Positions 15,167-24,500 of a stretch of 64,000 nt of DNA are shown here, piece after piece (within the stretch, counting starts at the first letter, position 1; every line of letters starts with the position of its first letter). Source of the DNA: CAUZJF01 sp965248605 (GTDB lineage Bacteria > Chloroflexota > Dehalococcoidia > Lucifugimonadales > CAUZJF01); the NCBI GenBank assembly GCA_965248605.1, contig CBDFJV010000006.1, positions 310,001 through 374,000 of the forward strand, in the 5' to 3' direction. Made by a program: the position numbers and the translations under genes. The notes under the pieces were generated by a model that was given only the letters and a program-made list of their open reading frames with translations, had not been told where the DNA came from and searched no databases.

Positions 15167-16051
15167 ATGGCGGAGGACCGACGTTTGGACCGGTCGGCAG
15201 TTACAACCTTGCTCCTGACGGCGTGCCTGATGGTGGCCGGGACCTCGTCCGCGGGAGCTGAGATCAGCGTCGGGTTCCGGGACAGCGCGGGTAACCTGAC
15301 GCCATCGGTAGTCTCGGATGCGATCGCAGTCCTATACGTAACGGACACGGGCCTCGGGACACTCTCCACCAGCACCGCCACGTGGACCGAGGTGCCAGGT
15401 CAAGTATTGGCCGGCGCCTGGTGGAACCTTGCCACGGGCGCTCCCCACAGCGCGGTCCACTCCCTTAGCGACGGCAGCCCGTACGACCTAGGTACTCCCG
15501 GCCAGATGCCGCTGCGCTCGGTCCCGACGGCTAAGGTCAACGATGTGGCGCATTTCTTGGGCGACTTTCGGCCGACGACGGGCGAATTCAGACTTTTGAA
15601 CGTCGTCGACGCATCCAGCACATTGGAAATCCAGTTCGACTTCGACGTCGTCGACGTCTACCCGGCTGCGGACGAGCGGGTGTCAGTGACCAGCACCTCG
15701 GACACTCTGGGCGAGTGGGTCGAGATTTCGGAAGTGGCTAGCGCGTCGGATGACACTCCGGACCCGACTTCCGGTACGTTCCAAGGGGAGATCGAGGTGA
15801 CTTCGGAAGCGGCCGGAGCAGCGTCTGAAGACGGCAAGGTATGGGCCCTTCCCGGCGATAAGCTGACGGTGACTTACTACGGGGCGAGCGGCTCAGAGCC
15901 TGTCTCCAGCCACGAAGTTCAGGTGGTCGAGCCGGCGGCAGTCCCCGCGTTAGGATGGCTGGCGATATGGATGCTGGCAGCGGTGCTTGCCACGTTGTTC
16001 GGGGTGCTTCGGCAGAGGCGGTCCAGTAGGCTGTCGGAGCCTACAGACTGA
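15167..16051 (+). CDS. Exported protein with C-terminal membrane/sorting-like segment
   Basis: The 294-residue protein starts with a signal peptide (Arg-rich start, then TTLLLTACLMVAG and a likely cleavage after SAGA at about 30). The body is Ser/Thr/Asp/Val-rich and beta-like, with no recognised domain. The end has a proline-led hydrophobic stretch VPALGWLAIWMLAAVLATL followed by RQRR, the tripartite layout of IPTL/PEP-CTERM-type sorting signals or a simple membrane anchor. No exosortase is visible in the window. ATG 15167 is chosen because it leads straight into the signal peptide. A cell-surface role is inferred. Confidence 0.65.
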   Translation: MAEDRRLDRSAVTTLLLTACLMVAGTSSAGAEISVGFRDSAGNLTPSVVSDAIAVLYVTDTGLGTLSTSTATWTEVPGQVLAGAWWNLATGAPHSAVHSLSDGSPYDLGTPGQMPLRSVPTAKVNDVAHFLGDFRPTTGEFRLLNVVDASSTLEIQFDFDVVDVYPAADERVSVTSTSDTLGEWVEISEVASASDDTPDPTSGTFQGEIEVTSEAAGAASEDGKVWALPGDKLTVTYYGASGSEPVSSHEVQVVEPAAVPALGWLAIWMLAAVLATLFGVLRQRRSSRLSEPTD

Positions 16052-16089
16052 CGCGCCCGGTCATGTGACGGCGCCTGTCCCGTACGCGT

Positions 16090-18176
16090 CTACCGGAACC
16101 AGCGCTTGAGCTCGCGTTCCCTATCGGGCCAGATGCGGTCGACCAACCCCATGATTGTCGCCCAGAAGATCGCGGCGAAGAATACCAGCAGGGCAACGAA
16201 TCCGATGGTGAAAGCGGAGCGGGCGACGCCACCGGTGAACTCGTTGGCAGCGCTCTCGGCAATATCGAAGACCTTGTTGGCTGCAAGGCGGCCTGTCCGC
16301 GGGAAGTCCACACCGAAATTAGGTGAGTCGACGGCGTTGCCGAAAACGGTTACCTGATCGCCAGCGAATTCGCTTAATGCGTCTACCTGGAAGCCTTCAA
16401 GCTCTGACTTGACGACCGCGTTGTAGACTGGGCCGAACACCACGAAGATGATCCCAGCGGATATAGCAAGGGCGGCGGCGGCGTAGGCGACGCGGCCAGA
16501 CCAGCTTCGACCACCGAGGAATCCGAGCACAACCAGAAGCACTAGCAGTGGTAGGTAGATCAGCAGTCGATATGTGCGCGCGAGGCCTAATCCGTCCCGC
16601 ACCCTGTCTAGTCTGTCGACATGGTCCTGCTCCGGACTCGTGTCGACCAGCGGCAGAGACTGCAGGTCTCTGAACTCTCCGCTGCTGTAGCTTACCCCGT
16701 CCGCTAGGAAGGCGCGGACTTCGTCGAGCCTCTCGACCGCTCCAGACGTTTCGACCGTTTCACCCAATTCCTCGTCGACCAAATCGTTCCGCAGGTTCTC
16801 TTGGCTATAGATCACGCCACCGGCCAGGATCTTCCTGGCCTGGTCGAGAGACGCCAGAAATTCTTCCCCTTGAACTGGGTCCGCAGCCGTTATGGACTGA
16901 CGGAGGTTGTCCTGGCTGAATGCGATGCTGTTGGGAATAGGGCCGAGCACAAGCCGCGAGACCTGCTCCGCCACATCGATGTCCAGGCGGTCCAGGACTT
17001 CAGACGGGGCGACGGTGGTCGGCAGGCAAGCAGGCAGCCCACGTTTGTCCCAATTCGTCAGAGCAGCCTGGGCCTCAGCCAAAGAAGTGCAACGTCGCAG
17101 GCCACCCACGAGATCGTCCAGCCTCTGGTCAACGAGCTCAGCTATAACTTCACGAGCCTCACGCTTGTTGTCGACGAGAGACACGTCGACCTGGAAGGTG
17201 TCGAGCTGTCCGGCAAGGTAGGGTCCTGCCTCGTCGATCACCTCCTCCACCTGTTGCTGGACCCATGACACCGGCGCGACTCGACGCAGGGCATCGAGAA
17301 CCTCATCCCTGGTGATCGAAACCCCCAGAGGTAGCTCTATGGACTCTCCGATGAACCCGACGATTTGAGGCTCGACCACCTCGTCATAGAGGAGATCGTA
17401 GGCATCCACGTCTCTAAGAAGCGACTTGATCTCGTCGAGGGCTATCGTAATTCTGTCGTCGATATCCAGGCTTATGGAAAAGGTGTCGCGCTGGCCAAGG
17501 AAGTAGGGTTTCACCTCATCGACAACTGTTTCGACCTGGGCTTGCACCCAGTCCGCGGGGGCTATCTTTTGAGCGGCTGCGACGATCCGTTCAGCAGGAA
17601 CGTCGACTCCGAGAGGCAGCTCTACGCCGTCGGCGGCTTTCTCAACCTCAGGAATGACAAGCTCATCGTAGACGAGGTTGTAGGCGTCGGCTTCTCGTAA
17701 AAGCGATAGCAGCTCATCAACTAGGATCCCGGCGCGTTCGCCGGCTATCAGGGTGTATTCGAAGTCGTCTTGTTCGCCGGTGACGTATTTCCCAAGCTGA
17801 TCGAAGGGCTGCTCAACAAGCGACTGCACCCATTCGGGAGGGATGGCGCGGTTTACCGAGGACACGATCTGGTCGGTAGTCAAGCCCGAGCTAAGCAGAA
17901 AACCATCCAAGAGGTTTCTACCTTGCTCGCCTGGCTCCAGTCCCGCGAGCTCACGCTCATCGCGGTCTCGCCTCTCCCGCTCGCGCTCTTCGTCGATAGC
18001 GACCGTGAGCAGGTCGACCAACGCGAAGTTGTAGACGTCAGCATTGCGCAGCTGTTCGGGGTAGTACTGAGATCGAGGAAAGTGTCGTTCACCCTCAGGA
18101 TCAGCAGCGTCGCCAGGAGGAGAACGAAGAAGACGATGCCGACCGGGATGGTTGCTAATCTGCCGAGCCAGATCAT
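16090..18176 (-). CDS. Large repeat-containing membrane protein, frameshifted near its start
   Basis: The main frame (TTG 18021 to 16090) gives 643 residues. Three repeats of about 95 residues lie at roughly 48-140, 142-233 and 237-305. Each holds an AP-x-x-WVQ-x-QVE helix and a G-Q-x-DTF strand, and two of them begin with ELPLGV. Three smaller [FY]S-x-x-[NE][LF]R units follow (about 369, 405 and 445). Membrane spans lie at about 484-502, 511-531 and 604-622. The true N-terminus is in another frame: ATG 18176 begins MIWLGRLATIPVGIVFF, a membrane anchor, and a one-base shift near 18070-18080 joins VNDTFLD to YYPEQLRNADVYNFAL. The expected product has about 695 residues, with most of it outside the membrane. 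The function is unknown. Confidence 0.7.
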
Positions 18177-18213
18177 GATCGGCTACTTTAGAGCACTCGT
18201 GTTGCTAATCCCT

Positions 18214-18228
18214 AATCCACCGAAGGAC
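18214..18228 (+). repeat. IS left terminal inverted repeat
   Basis: AATCCACCGAAGGAC matches the reverse complement of 19909-19923 at 14 of 15 positions. The exact outer boundary could be 3 nt inward, at CCACC. Confidence 0.7.
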
Positions 18229-18330
18229 GGCGTGTAGGAGGCCTGCTGAAGAAACAAAAGGGTGCGCCTCTGAATCTGGGATAATGGTTTTGAAACAGAA
18301 AACCGGTCCCAGAAAAGGAGCACCCGATAG

Positions 18331-19656
18331 ATGCTACCACGTAACCACCCCGACCGCATCCAAATCGCCTTCGACGACCACCGCCTGGTGGCCAATGCCG
18401 GGCTGATCCTTCCCGCCACCCTCGCCCTGCGCCTTGGCCTGCCCCAACTCCTCCGGAAGCACCTCGACCTCGGCGGCGCGCCGGGCCGGGCGAACACCGG
18501 CGACAAGATGATGACCCTGGTGGCCTCCGCCCTAGCCGGCGGAGATTGCATCGACGACGCCGATGTGCTGCGCGCCGGCGGGACCGCCCGCGTGCTCGGT
18601 TTCACGGCTAAGGCTCCCTCCACCCTGGGCACCTTCCTGCGCAGCTTCAGGTGGGGCCATGTCCGCCAACTGGACCGGGTGAGCCGCGAGTTGCTGGCCC
18701 GGGTCTGGAAGGCCGGTGCCGGACCCGGCGACGCACCATTCACCATCGACCTTGATTCGACGATCTGCGAGACCTACGGACTGGCCAAGGAGGGCGCCCG
18801 CCACCACGGCTACACCGGTGCGCGGGGCTATCACCCGCTGCTGGCCGTCGCCGCCGGCACCGGCGACGTGCTGATGGCCCGCCTGCGCGAGGGCCGGGCT
18901 AACACCGCCCGCGGCGCTGCCCACTTCCTGCGTGAAACGGTGGGGCGGGTGCGCTACTGCGGAGCCAGGGGCCAACTCACGGTGCGGGCCGACAGCGGCT
19001 TCTATACCCACGCCGTGGTCGCCGTCTGCCGCCGGATGGATGTCCGCTTCTCCATCGCCATCCGCCAGCGCGCCCGCCTGCGGAATCTCATCGAGGCGAT
19101 ACCCGAAGATGGCTGGACGCCGATTCCTTACTGGCTGGACGGCGCCGCCGATGTGGCCGAGACCACCTACACCCCGTTCCAGGCCGAGGCGGACGCCGCG
19201 CCGGTACGGCTCATCGTCCGGCGGGTGAAGCCGGCGCCCTGTTCTCAACTGGCTCTCTTCGCCACCTACAGCTATCACGGCTTCATCACCGACCGGGACG
19301 GGGAGACGCTGGAACTGGAGGCCGATCATCGCCGTCACGCCGAGATCGAGAATGCGATACGCGACCTCAAGTACGGCGTGGGGCTGAACCATCTCCCCTC
19401 GGGCCGTTTCGCCGCCAACGGCGCCTGGCTGGCGGTACAGGTGATGGCGCACAACCTGGCCCGCTGGACAGCCCGCATCGGCCTGGGTCAGCAGATCGTG
19501 ACCACCAAGACCCTCAGACGACGGGTCTTTGCCTTGGCCGGACGGATCACCCGCTCGGCACGCCGATTGACCCTGCAGCTTCCCCGGCGCTGGCCCTGGG
19601 AGGAGCAGTTCAGCCGCGCCCTGGCCCGACTGCGAGCCATTCCACTCCCAGCCTGA
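18331..19656 (+). CDS. IS1380-type DDE transposase
   Basis: The 441-residue protein is a DDE transposase. The first acidic motif is in TIDLDSTICETYG, the second in VRADSGFYTH, and the glutamate helix in HAEIENAIRDLKYGVGLNHLPSG, a layout characteristic of IS1380. The Arg-rich C-terminus is typical. It appears full length, so the element could be active. ATG 18331 follows AAAGGAG after a short spacer. Its GC-rich codon use is somewhat higher than its neighbours, fitting recent arrival. The long reverse-strand open frame opposite it is a compositional shadow. Confidence 0.9.
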   Translation: MLPRNHPDRIQIAFDDHRLVANAGLILPATLALRLGLPQLLRKHLDLGGAPGRANTGDKMMTLVASALAGGDCIDDADVLRAGGTARVLGFTAKAPSTLGTFLRSFRWGHVRQLDRVSRELLARVWKAGAGPGDAPFTIDLDSTICETYGLAKEGARHHGYTGARGYHPLLAVAAGTGDVLMARLREGRANTARGAAHFLRETVGRVRYCGARGQLTVRADSGFYTHAVVAVCRRMDVRFSIAIRQRARLRNLIEAIPEDGWTPIPYWLDGAADVAETTYTPFQAEADAAPVRLIVRRVKPAPCSQLALFATYSYHGFITDRDGETLELEADHRRHAEIENAIRDLKYGVGLNHLPSGRFAANGAWLAVQVMAHNLARWTARIGLGQQIVTTKTLRRRVFALAGRITRSARRLTLQLPRRWPWEEQFSRALARLRAIPLPA

Positions 19657-19908
19657 CGGAGCCCGTCCGCCACTGACCCACCAGCCAACCCAACGTCCCC
19701 GCAAACTCGCGCCAGCCCAGTCCGCGAGCGCCTCTTGCCGTGTCCTATCCCGCCATCTGGCTCGCCACAGCCACTGTAGGCCGCCATCGGTGCCCCCAAA
19801 AGCGCCTGCAGACCGCCCGCCAACCTCCCGTCTACCCAAATTCGAGCCCGGATCATCACGCCTGTAACTCCCTCACCCCCTTCCGCTGTCCTCACGTCGT
19901 CCATCCCT

Positions 19909-19923
19909 GTCCGTCGGTGGATT
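19909..19923 (-). repeat. IS right terminal inverted repeat
   Basis: GTCCGTCGGTGGATT is the mirror of the left end. The epimerase fragment begins immediately beyond it. Confidence 0.7.
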
Positions 19924-20386
19924 CGGGCTTAGTCAGGGCGTAAGGGTACATCGGCCCAATGGGAGCAGACTCAGGTGTTGGGAAGATGTCCGCAAGACCA
20001 TAGCAGGACGAAGACGCGGCGTAGAGGAACCTACTAACCCCGGCGTCCCGAGCCGCCTCGAGCACGGCCACCGTGCTGTTGACATTTGCTTCGTGATACG
20101 CGATTGGGTCTTCGATCGAAGGCACGATATCCGCCAGGGAGGCGAGGTGAAACACCCAATCTACACCTTCGAACTGGTCTCGTATGTCAACGAGCTGTGT
20201 TGCATCCACCCGGTGCACAGTCAGCGCTCGGGGGTCGAGTATGCCGGCGAGATTCTCAATCCTCCCGCGGCTGAAGTTGTCGAGCACCCTGACCGTGTGT
20301 CCGTCGGCCAGTAAGCGGTCAACCAAATGGCTGCCGATGAACCCCGCTCCACCCGTCACAAGGGTCGTGAGACCATTGCCTTTCAT
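19924..20386 (-). pseudogene. NAD-dependent sugar-nucleotide epimerase, 3' truncated at the IS
   Basis: From ATG 20386 about 153 residues remain: the NAD-binding TLVTGGAGFIGSHLVD (8-23), the nucleotide-sugar segment VDWVFHLASLADIVPSIEDP, SSSCYG and the catalytic YPYALTK. The frame then runs into the IS end. Intact SDR epimerases have about 310-330 residues, so the substrate-binding half is gone and activity is unlikely. The start overlaps the aminotransferase stop by 4 nt (ATGA), so it was the last gene of the polysaccharide operon, or more genes were lost with its 3' half. Confidence 0.85.
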
Positions 20387-21510
20387 CGCTCTCCGCTACC
20401 TCCGACCGTCACGGCGACTCGTGAGCCTAGAGCGTCGGCCACGTAATCAAGCTGTGGTTCGGTCATCTCCGGGTACAGGGGAATCGCGAGAGAACGGTCA
20501 GCGGCCCGCTCCGCCATTGGGAAGTCTCCAGCCCTGTCGCTCAGCTCGCTCCATGCAGGTACCAGGTGAAGAGGGTACGGGTAGTAGACACTGGTGCCGA
20601 TGCCCGCCGCATCCAGGTCTTCGATCACCTTCTGGCGTTCATCGACCTCGATTACGTACATATGAAAGACGCTGACGGCACCCGGTGCCTCCTGTGGGGT
20701 TGGTATCCCTCTCCCGGACAGCCGACTCGTGTAGCCATGTGCGAGGGAGCGCCGCTTTTCATTCCATGAGTCCAGGTGCCGGAGTTTGACTCGCAGTACT
20801 GCTGCCTGAAGCTCGTCGAGTCTGCTGTTGTAGCCCAGGAATTCTGGGTAATACTTCCTCGACCATCCATGGGTACGGAGTTTTCTGACATGCTCAGCAA
20901 GCTGAGAGTCATCGGTGACAATCATGCCGCCGTCGCCGTACGCGCCCAAGTTCTTAGATGGGAAGAAGCTGAGGCATCCTACGTGGCCGAGCCCACCCGT
21001 TTGCCTACCCCTATATTCGGCGCCGATGGCCTGAGCGTTGTCTTCTACAACATACAAACCGTGTTTCTCTGCGACCTCGCCTATCGCCTCCATCTCTGCC
21101 GGGTGCCCAAAAAGGTGTACCGGGATAACGGCTTTGGTTCGCGAGCTGATCTTCTCCTCGAGGAGCCTGACATCTATGCAATATGTGTCCGGGTCGATGT
21201 CGACAAGGACAGGCTTCGCGCCTGTGAGCAAAACAGCTCCTGCTGTTGCGAAGAAGGTGAACGCAGGCAAGAGGACTTCGTCTCCGTGCCCGACTCCAAG
21301 CGCGCGAAGCGAAAGGTGCAACGCGTCGGTGCCTGACGCCACTCCAACGGCGTGTCGAACTCCAATGTACTCGGCAACCTCTTGCTCGAAGGCAGCGACT
21401 TCAGGGCCCAATATGAAAGTTCCGGATTCCAGCACCTTCTGAATCGCTTCATCGACCTCCGGCTTGAGCGCCTGGTACTGAGCATCTAAGTCGATAAGAG
21501 GTATCTTCAC
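20383..21510 (-). CDS. DegT/DnrJ/EryC1 aminotransferase (WbpE-like)
   Basis: The 375-residue protein is a sugar aminotransferase of the WbpE type, which puts an amino group on C3 of a UDP-3-keto uronic acid. IPLIDLDAQYQALKPEVDEAI is the usual start. GTDALHLSL and PAFTFFATAGAV follow, then VEDNAQAIGAEY, and the PLP lysine is in SFFPSKNLGAYGDGG. I start at GTG 21510, which overlaps the previous stop (GTGA), rather than at the farther 21579, whose extra residues look non-coding. Its place after the fused WbpB/WbpD and WbpA genes supports the pathway. Confidence 0.9.
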   Translation of the reverse strand: MKIPLIDLDAQYQALKPEVDEAIQKVLESGTFILGPEVAAFEQEVAEYIGVRHAVGVASGTDALHLSLRALGVGHGDEVLLPAFTFFATAGAVLLTGAKPVLVDIDPDTYCIDVRLLEEKISSRTKAVIPVHLFGHPAEMEAIGEVAEKHGLYVVEDNAQAIGAEYRGRQTGGLGHVGCLSFFPSKNLGAYGDGGMIVTDDSQLAEHVRKLRTHGWSRKYYPEFLGYNSRLDELQAAVLRVKLRHLDSWNEKRRSLAHGYTSRLSGRGIPTPQEAPGAVSVFHMYVIEVDERQKVIEDLDAAGIGTSVYYPYPLHLVPAWSELSDRAGDFPMAERAADRSLAIPLYPEMTEPQLDYVADALGSRVAVTVGGSGER

Positions 21511-23111
21511 GCGTTTCTCATTGCGGTCGATCTGACAACTTGGTCCGCCTTCGAATACTCTCTGCCGCAGCTTCCGCAAGTGGTCGCTTCGTTCGTGCCG
21601 TCCAATCCAAGGCTCAAGCGCTCACCACACTGGCACATCCATCCGTGCACCCTCGCCGGGTTGCCGTATACAAGGGCGTAGTCTGGAACGTCTCGCGTCA
21701 CGACCGCACCTGCTCCAACGAAGGAGTATTTGCCGATGGTCACGCCACATATGACGGTGCAGCTGGCGCCCAGAGACGCACCAACCTTAACCAACGTACT
21801 TCTGAACTCGTCTTTACGTTCAATCTCGCTTCTTGGGTTGAACACGTTTGTGAACACCACAGAAGGCCCGCAGAACACAAAGTCTTCGAGTTCGACTCCG
21901 TCGTAGACAGAGACGTTGTTTTGAATCTTGACTCCGTTTCCTATCAGGACATTGTCACCGACGAAGACGTTCTGACCCAACACGCATTTCTCTCCGACGG
22001 TGGCGCTACTCATGACGTGCGAGTAGTGCCAGATGCGAGTGCCATCGCCAATTTTCGCGCCGCGGTCCACCGTAGCGGTAGGGTGGACCGCGAAGCTGGT
22101 TTCAGCCCGAGATTCAGACGGCGTCTCGGGCCGACCGTCTCGAACCAGGGACCGTTGTGCCGCTTCCAAAACCCTCAAGACACGCAGGCCGCTTTCACCG
22201 TCAGTGAGAGGACGCTGGCGGGTCTCTACTGCTGCCATGAATTCCTGGCACTCGACCCTGAGGGGTTCTAATTCGTCCAGTTGCACCGCCTCCGCATCTG
22301 CCTTCCGAGCTACTGGCACCTGACCGCTGACCCAGTCTACCGAATGAGGATAAAGGACGAGCTTCTGTTCCCAAGGCTGTGAATCATCGAACACGGCCAT
22401 CTGGCGCTCACCAACGACGATGAAACGGTGGTCCCGGAACGGGTGAAGCCAACTAACGAAGATATGCGCCGCCACACCTCGCGGGAACTGGAGACTCGTC
22501 AACGTGAAGTCCGCCACTTCTTGGTTGAGGTAGGCTCCGCCGTGGCAAGCAACCTGATCTGGTATCGAGTCAAGAAGTCTCAGCATGACCGCAACGTCAT
22601 GTGGAGCAAAGCTCCAGAGCGCGTTCTCCTCGGTACGAATACGACCAAGGTTCAGTCGGTTGGAGTACATGTACTGCAGCCGCCCGAACGCGCCGTCATT
22701 GATCAGTTTCTGCAGCGTCTTTACCGCTGGGTGGTATTCAAGGACATGTCCGACCATCAGGATGCGGCCTTGACGCCTGGCGGCCTCGACCATCGCTGCG
22801 CCGTCGGCGACGGTGAGCGACATTGGCTTCTCGACCAGAACGTCCTTATTGGCTTCCAATGCTTCAATAACCAAAGGGGCATGAGTCGGTGCTGGGGTTG
22901 CCACGACGACGGCGGCGATTGCCGGGTCCTGCCAAACGCTTTTCACGTTCGCCGCGGTGCCAACGCCGGGGTAGGCGGCTGCTGCGTTTTCAAGTACATT
23001 CGGCCGTTCGTCGCAGCAGACGACTTGCTCAGGACCAAGAAGTTCGCAGAAGTTCCTCAAGAGATTCTGGCCCCAGTTACCACAGCCGACGACAGCGATT
23101 TTACCGATCAT
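21507..23111 (-). CDS. Fused Gfo/Idh oxidoreductase and hexapeptide N-acetyltransferase (WbpB-WbpD type)
   Basis: This 534-residue fusion has two enzymes. Residues 1-330 are an NAD-dependent Gfo/Idh/MocA oxidoreductase (KIAVVGCGNWGQN, VEKPMSL, GHVLEYHPAV), which oxidises C3 of the sugar. Residues about 345-490 are a left-handed beta-helix acyltransferase (ATVDRGAKIGDGTRIWHYSH, IQNNVSVYDGV, VGAGAVVTRDVPDYALVYGNPA), which acetylates the 3-amino group. WbpE supplies the step between them. The tail has a CxCG...CGSCG zinc-ribbon-like pair. In Pseudomonas these are separate proteins. The start ATG 23111 overlaps the wbpA stop (TAATG). Confidence 0.9.
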   Translation of the reverse strand: MIGKIAVVGCGNWGQNLLRNFCELLGPEQVVCCDERPNVLENAAAAYPGVGTAANVKSVWQDPAIAAVVVATPAPTHAPLVIEALEANKDVLVEKPMSLTVADGAAMVEAARRQGRILMVGHVLEYHPAVKTLQKLINDGAFGRLQYMYSNRLNLGRIRTEENALWSFAPHDVAVMLRLLDSIPDQVACHGGAYLNQEVADFTLTSLQFPRGVAAHIFVSWLHPFRDHRFIVVGERQMAVFDDSQPWEQKLVLYPHSVDWVSGQVPVARKADAEAVQLDELEPLRVECQEFMAAVETRQRPLTDGESGLRVLRVLEAAQRSLVRDGRPETPSESRAETSFAVHPTATVDRGAKIGDGTRIWHYSHVMSSATVGEKCVLGQNVFVGDNVLIGNGVKIQNNVSVYDGVELEDFVFCGPSVVFTNVFNPRSEIERKDEFRSTLVKVGASLGASCTVICGVTIGKYSFVGAGAVVTRDVPDYALVYGNPARVHGWMCQCGERLSLGLDGTNEATTCGSCGREYSKADQVVRSTAMRNA

Positions 23112-24445
23112 TAGATCGGGTCCGGGGCTCCCAGTCGATGGATGTGCTTGCTTCCGAAGTCCTTGAGAGCGTTCCGAGTGTCGTAAATTAGCCGGCTGCG
23201 TTCAACGACCAACGAGTAGTCGAGATTGGAATGGTCCGTTCCGATCACTACCAGGTCGCTACTGTCGAGGCTTTCCTCGGACAGTGGGACCGACTTCAGT
23301 CTGTGTCCATCTATGGCGACCGTCGGCACATACGGATCATGGTAGCTGACGACCGCGCCCCTTTGAAGCAGTTCGGCCGCCACCTTAACGATGGCTGATT
23401 CTCTCGTATCGGCGACATCTCGCTTGAAAGCGACTCCCAATATGAGAGTCTTGGACCCCTTTATCGCGATGCCTTGTCCGTCCAGAACATCTCCTATTTG
23501 GCGCGTCACGTACAAGGGCATTTCGTCGTTGATCTCCCCAGCGAGCTCGATGAACCGAGTCGTGAAACCGTACTCTTTAGCCTTCCACGAAAGGAAGAAC
23601 GGGTCGATCGGGATGCAGTGTCCGCCTACGCCAGGTCCCGGGTAGAATGGCATAAATCCGTACGGTTTCGTTTCGGCTGCTGAGATTACCTCCCATACAT
23701 TGATGTTCATGTGTTCGCAGAGTTGCGCCAACTCATTAACTAGCGACACGTTGACGACGCGAAAGACGTTTTCGAGTAGCTTTGTCATCTCCGCGACCTT
23801 TGGGGACGATACGGGGAGCACAGGCGCGTCCAGCACCTGACGGTAGAAAAACTGGGCCACTTCGGTGCAGCGCTCGGTCACTCCACCCACGACGCGAGGT
23901 ATGTCCTTAGGAGGGAGTTGATTGTTGCCAGGGTCAATGCGCTCGGGTGAAAAGGCCAGAAAAATGTCGCGCCCTATCTCTAGTCCCCGGTCTTCTAAGA
24001 GTGGCAGTACTACCTCCTCTGTAGTCCCCGGGTAGGTCGTGCTTTCCAGGAGAACCAGCTGACCTTTATGCCAATATGGAGCCGCCTGTTCGACAACGTA
24101 TTCAATGTAGCTCGTATCGGGGGTCTTGTCGTCTCCGAGTGGAGTTGGAACGCAGATCGCTACGATTCCGGCGTCCGAGATTTCTGAGAATCCAGAGGTG
24201 GCAGAGAGCCGGCCACTCTGAACTAGTGGTGCCAGCTCATCGTCACTCAGATCCTCAATATAAGACCGCCCCTCATTAACGCTCGAAGCTCGGCCGCGAC
24301 TTCGTTCAACTCCAGTCACGCGGAATCCTGCGTCAGCGACAATGGCCGCCAGTGGCAGCCCAACGTAGCCAAGGCCGATGACGACGACGCTCGTCGACCT
24401 GCTGCGTATTCCGGACACTAAAGTAGGGTAGCTATCTGAAGTCAT
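23111..24445 (-). CDS. UDP-N-acetyl-D-glucosamine 6-dehydrogenase (WbpA-like)
   Basis: The 444-residue NAD-dependent dehydrogenase oxidises the 6-hydroxyl of a UDP-HexNAc to the uronic acid. The NAD motif is VVVIGLGYVGLPLA (20-33). The catalytic Cys is C277 in GPGVGGHCIPIDP, and the active-site lysine is in EMTKLLENVFR (about 222). The C-terminal domain carries VAFKRDVADTRES. Being followed by the fused WbpB/WbpD and WbpE genes, it probably starts synthesis of UDP-GlcNAc3NAcA-type sugars. GlcA or GalNAcA dehydrogenase activity is less likely. Confidence 0.92.
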   Translation of the reverse strand: MTSDSYPTLVSGIRSRSTSVVVIGLGYVGLPLAAIVADAGFRVTGVERSRGRASSVNEGRSYIEDLSDDELAPLVQSGRLSATSGFSEISDAGIVAICVPTPLGDDKTPDTSYIEYVVEQAAPYWHKGQLVLLESTTYPGTTEEVVLPLLEDRGLEIGRDIFLAFSPERIDPGNNQLPPKDIPRVVGGVTERCTEVAQFFYRQVLDAPVLPVSSPKVAEMTKLLENVFRVVNVSLVNELAQLCEHMNINVWEVISAAETKPYGFMPFYPGPGVGGHCIPIDPFFLSWKAKEYGFTTRFIELAGEINDEMPLYVTRQIGDVLDGQGIAIKGSKTLILGVAFKRDVADTRESAIVKVAAELLQRGAVVSYHDPYVPTVAIDGHRLKSVPLSEESLDSSDLVVIGTDHSNLDYSLVVERSRLIYDTRNALKDFGSKHIHRLGAPDPI

Positions 24446-24500
24446 CTCATCCGGCGCGACTGACCACGAATCGAAGACAGCCGCTTGACGTTGTTGGCGG

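Larger units (their letters stand above)
18214..19923 (+). mobile_element. IS1380-type insertion sequence
   Basis: The element is about 1.71 kb and holds one transposase gene. Near-perfect terminal inverted repeats were found by eye: AATCCACCGAAGGAC at 18214-18228 and its complement GTCCGTCGGTGGATT at 19909-19923, 14 of 15 matching. The size fits IS1380. No direct target repeat is evident: the left flank ends CCCT and the right flank begins CGGG. The right flank is the middle of an epimerase gene and the left flank is unrelated, so a deletion or recombination has taken place next to the element. The last 250 bp (19657-19908) hold no gene. Confidence 0.8.

Noticed and set aside
16801..17268. 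Plus-strand ORFs inside the repeat-protein gene
   Set aside because: They mirror the periodic repeat structure of the minus-strand gene, which has the coherent protein pattern.
18532..19839. 435-codon minus-strand open frame opposite the IS transposase
   Set aside because: It lies fully antisense to a convincing DDE transposase in high-GC sequence, with no domain-like pattern (Gly/Arg/Ala-rich). It is a codon-composition shadow.
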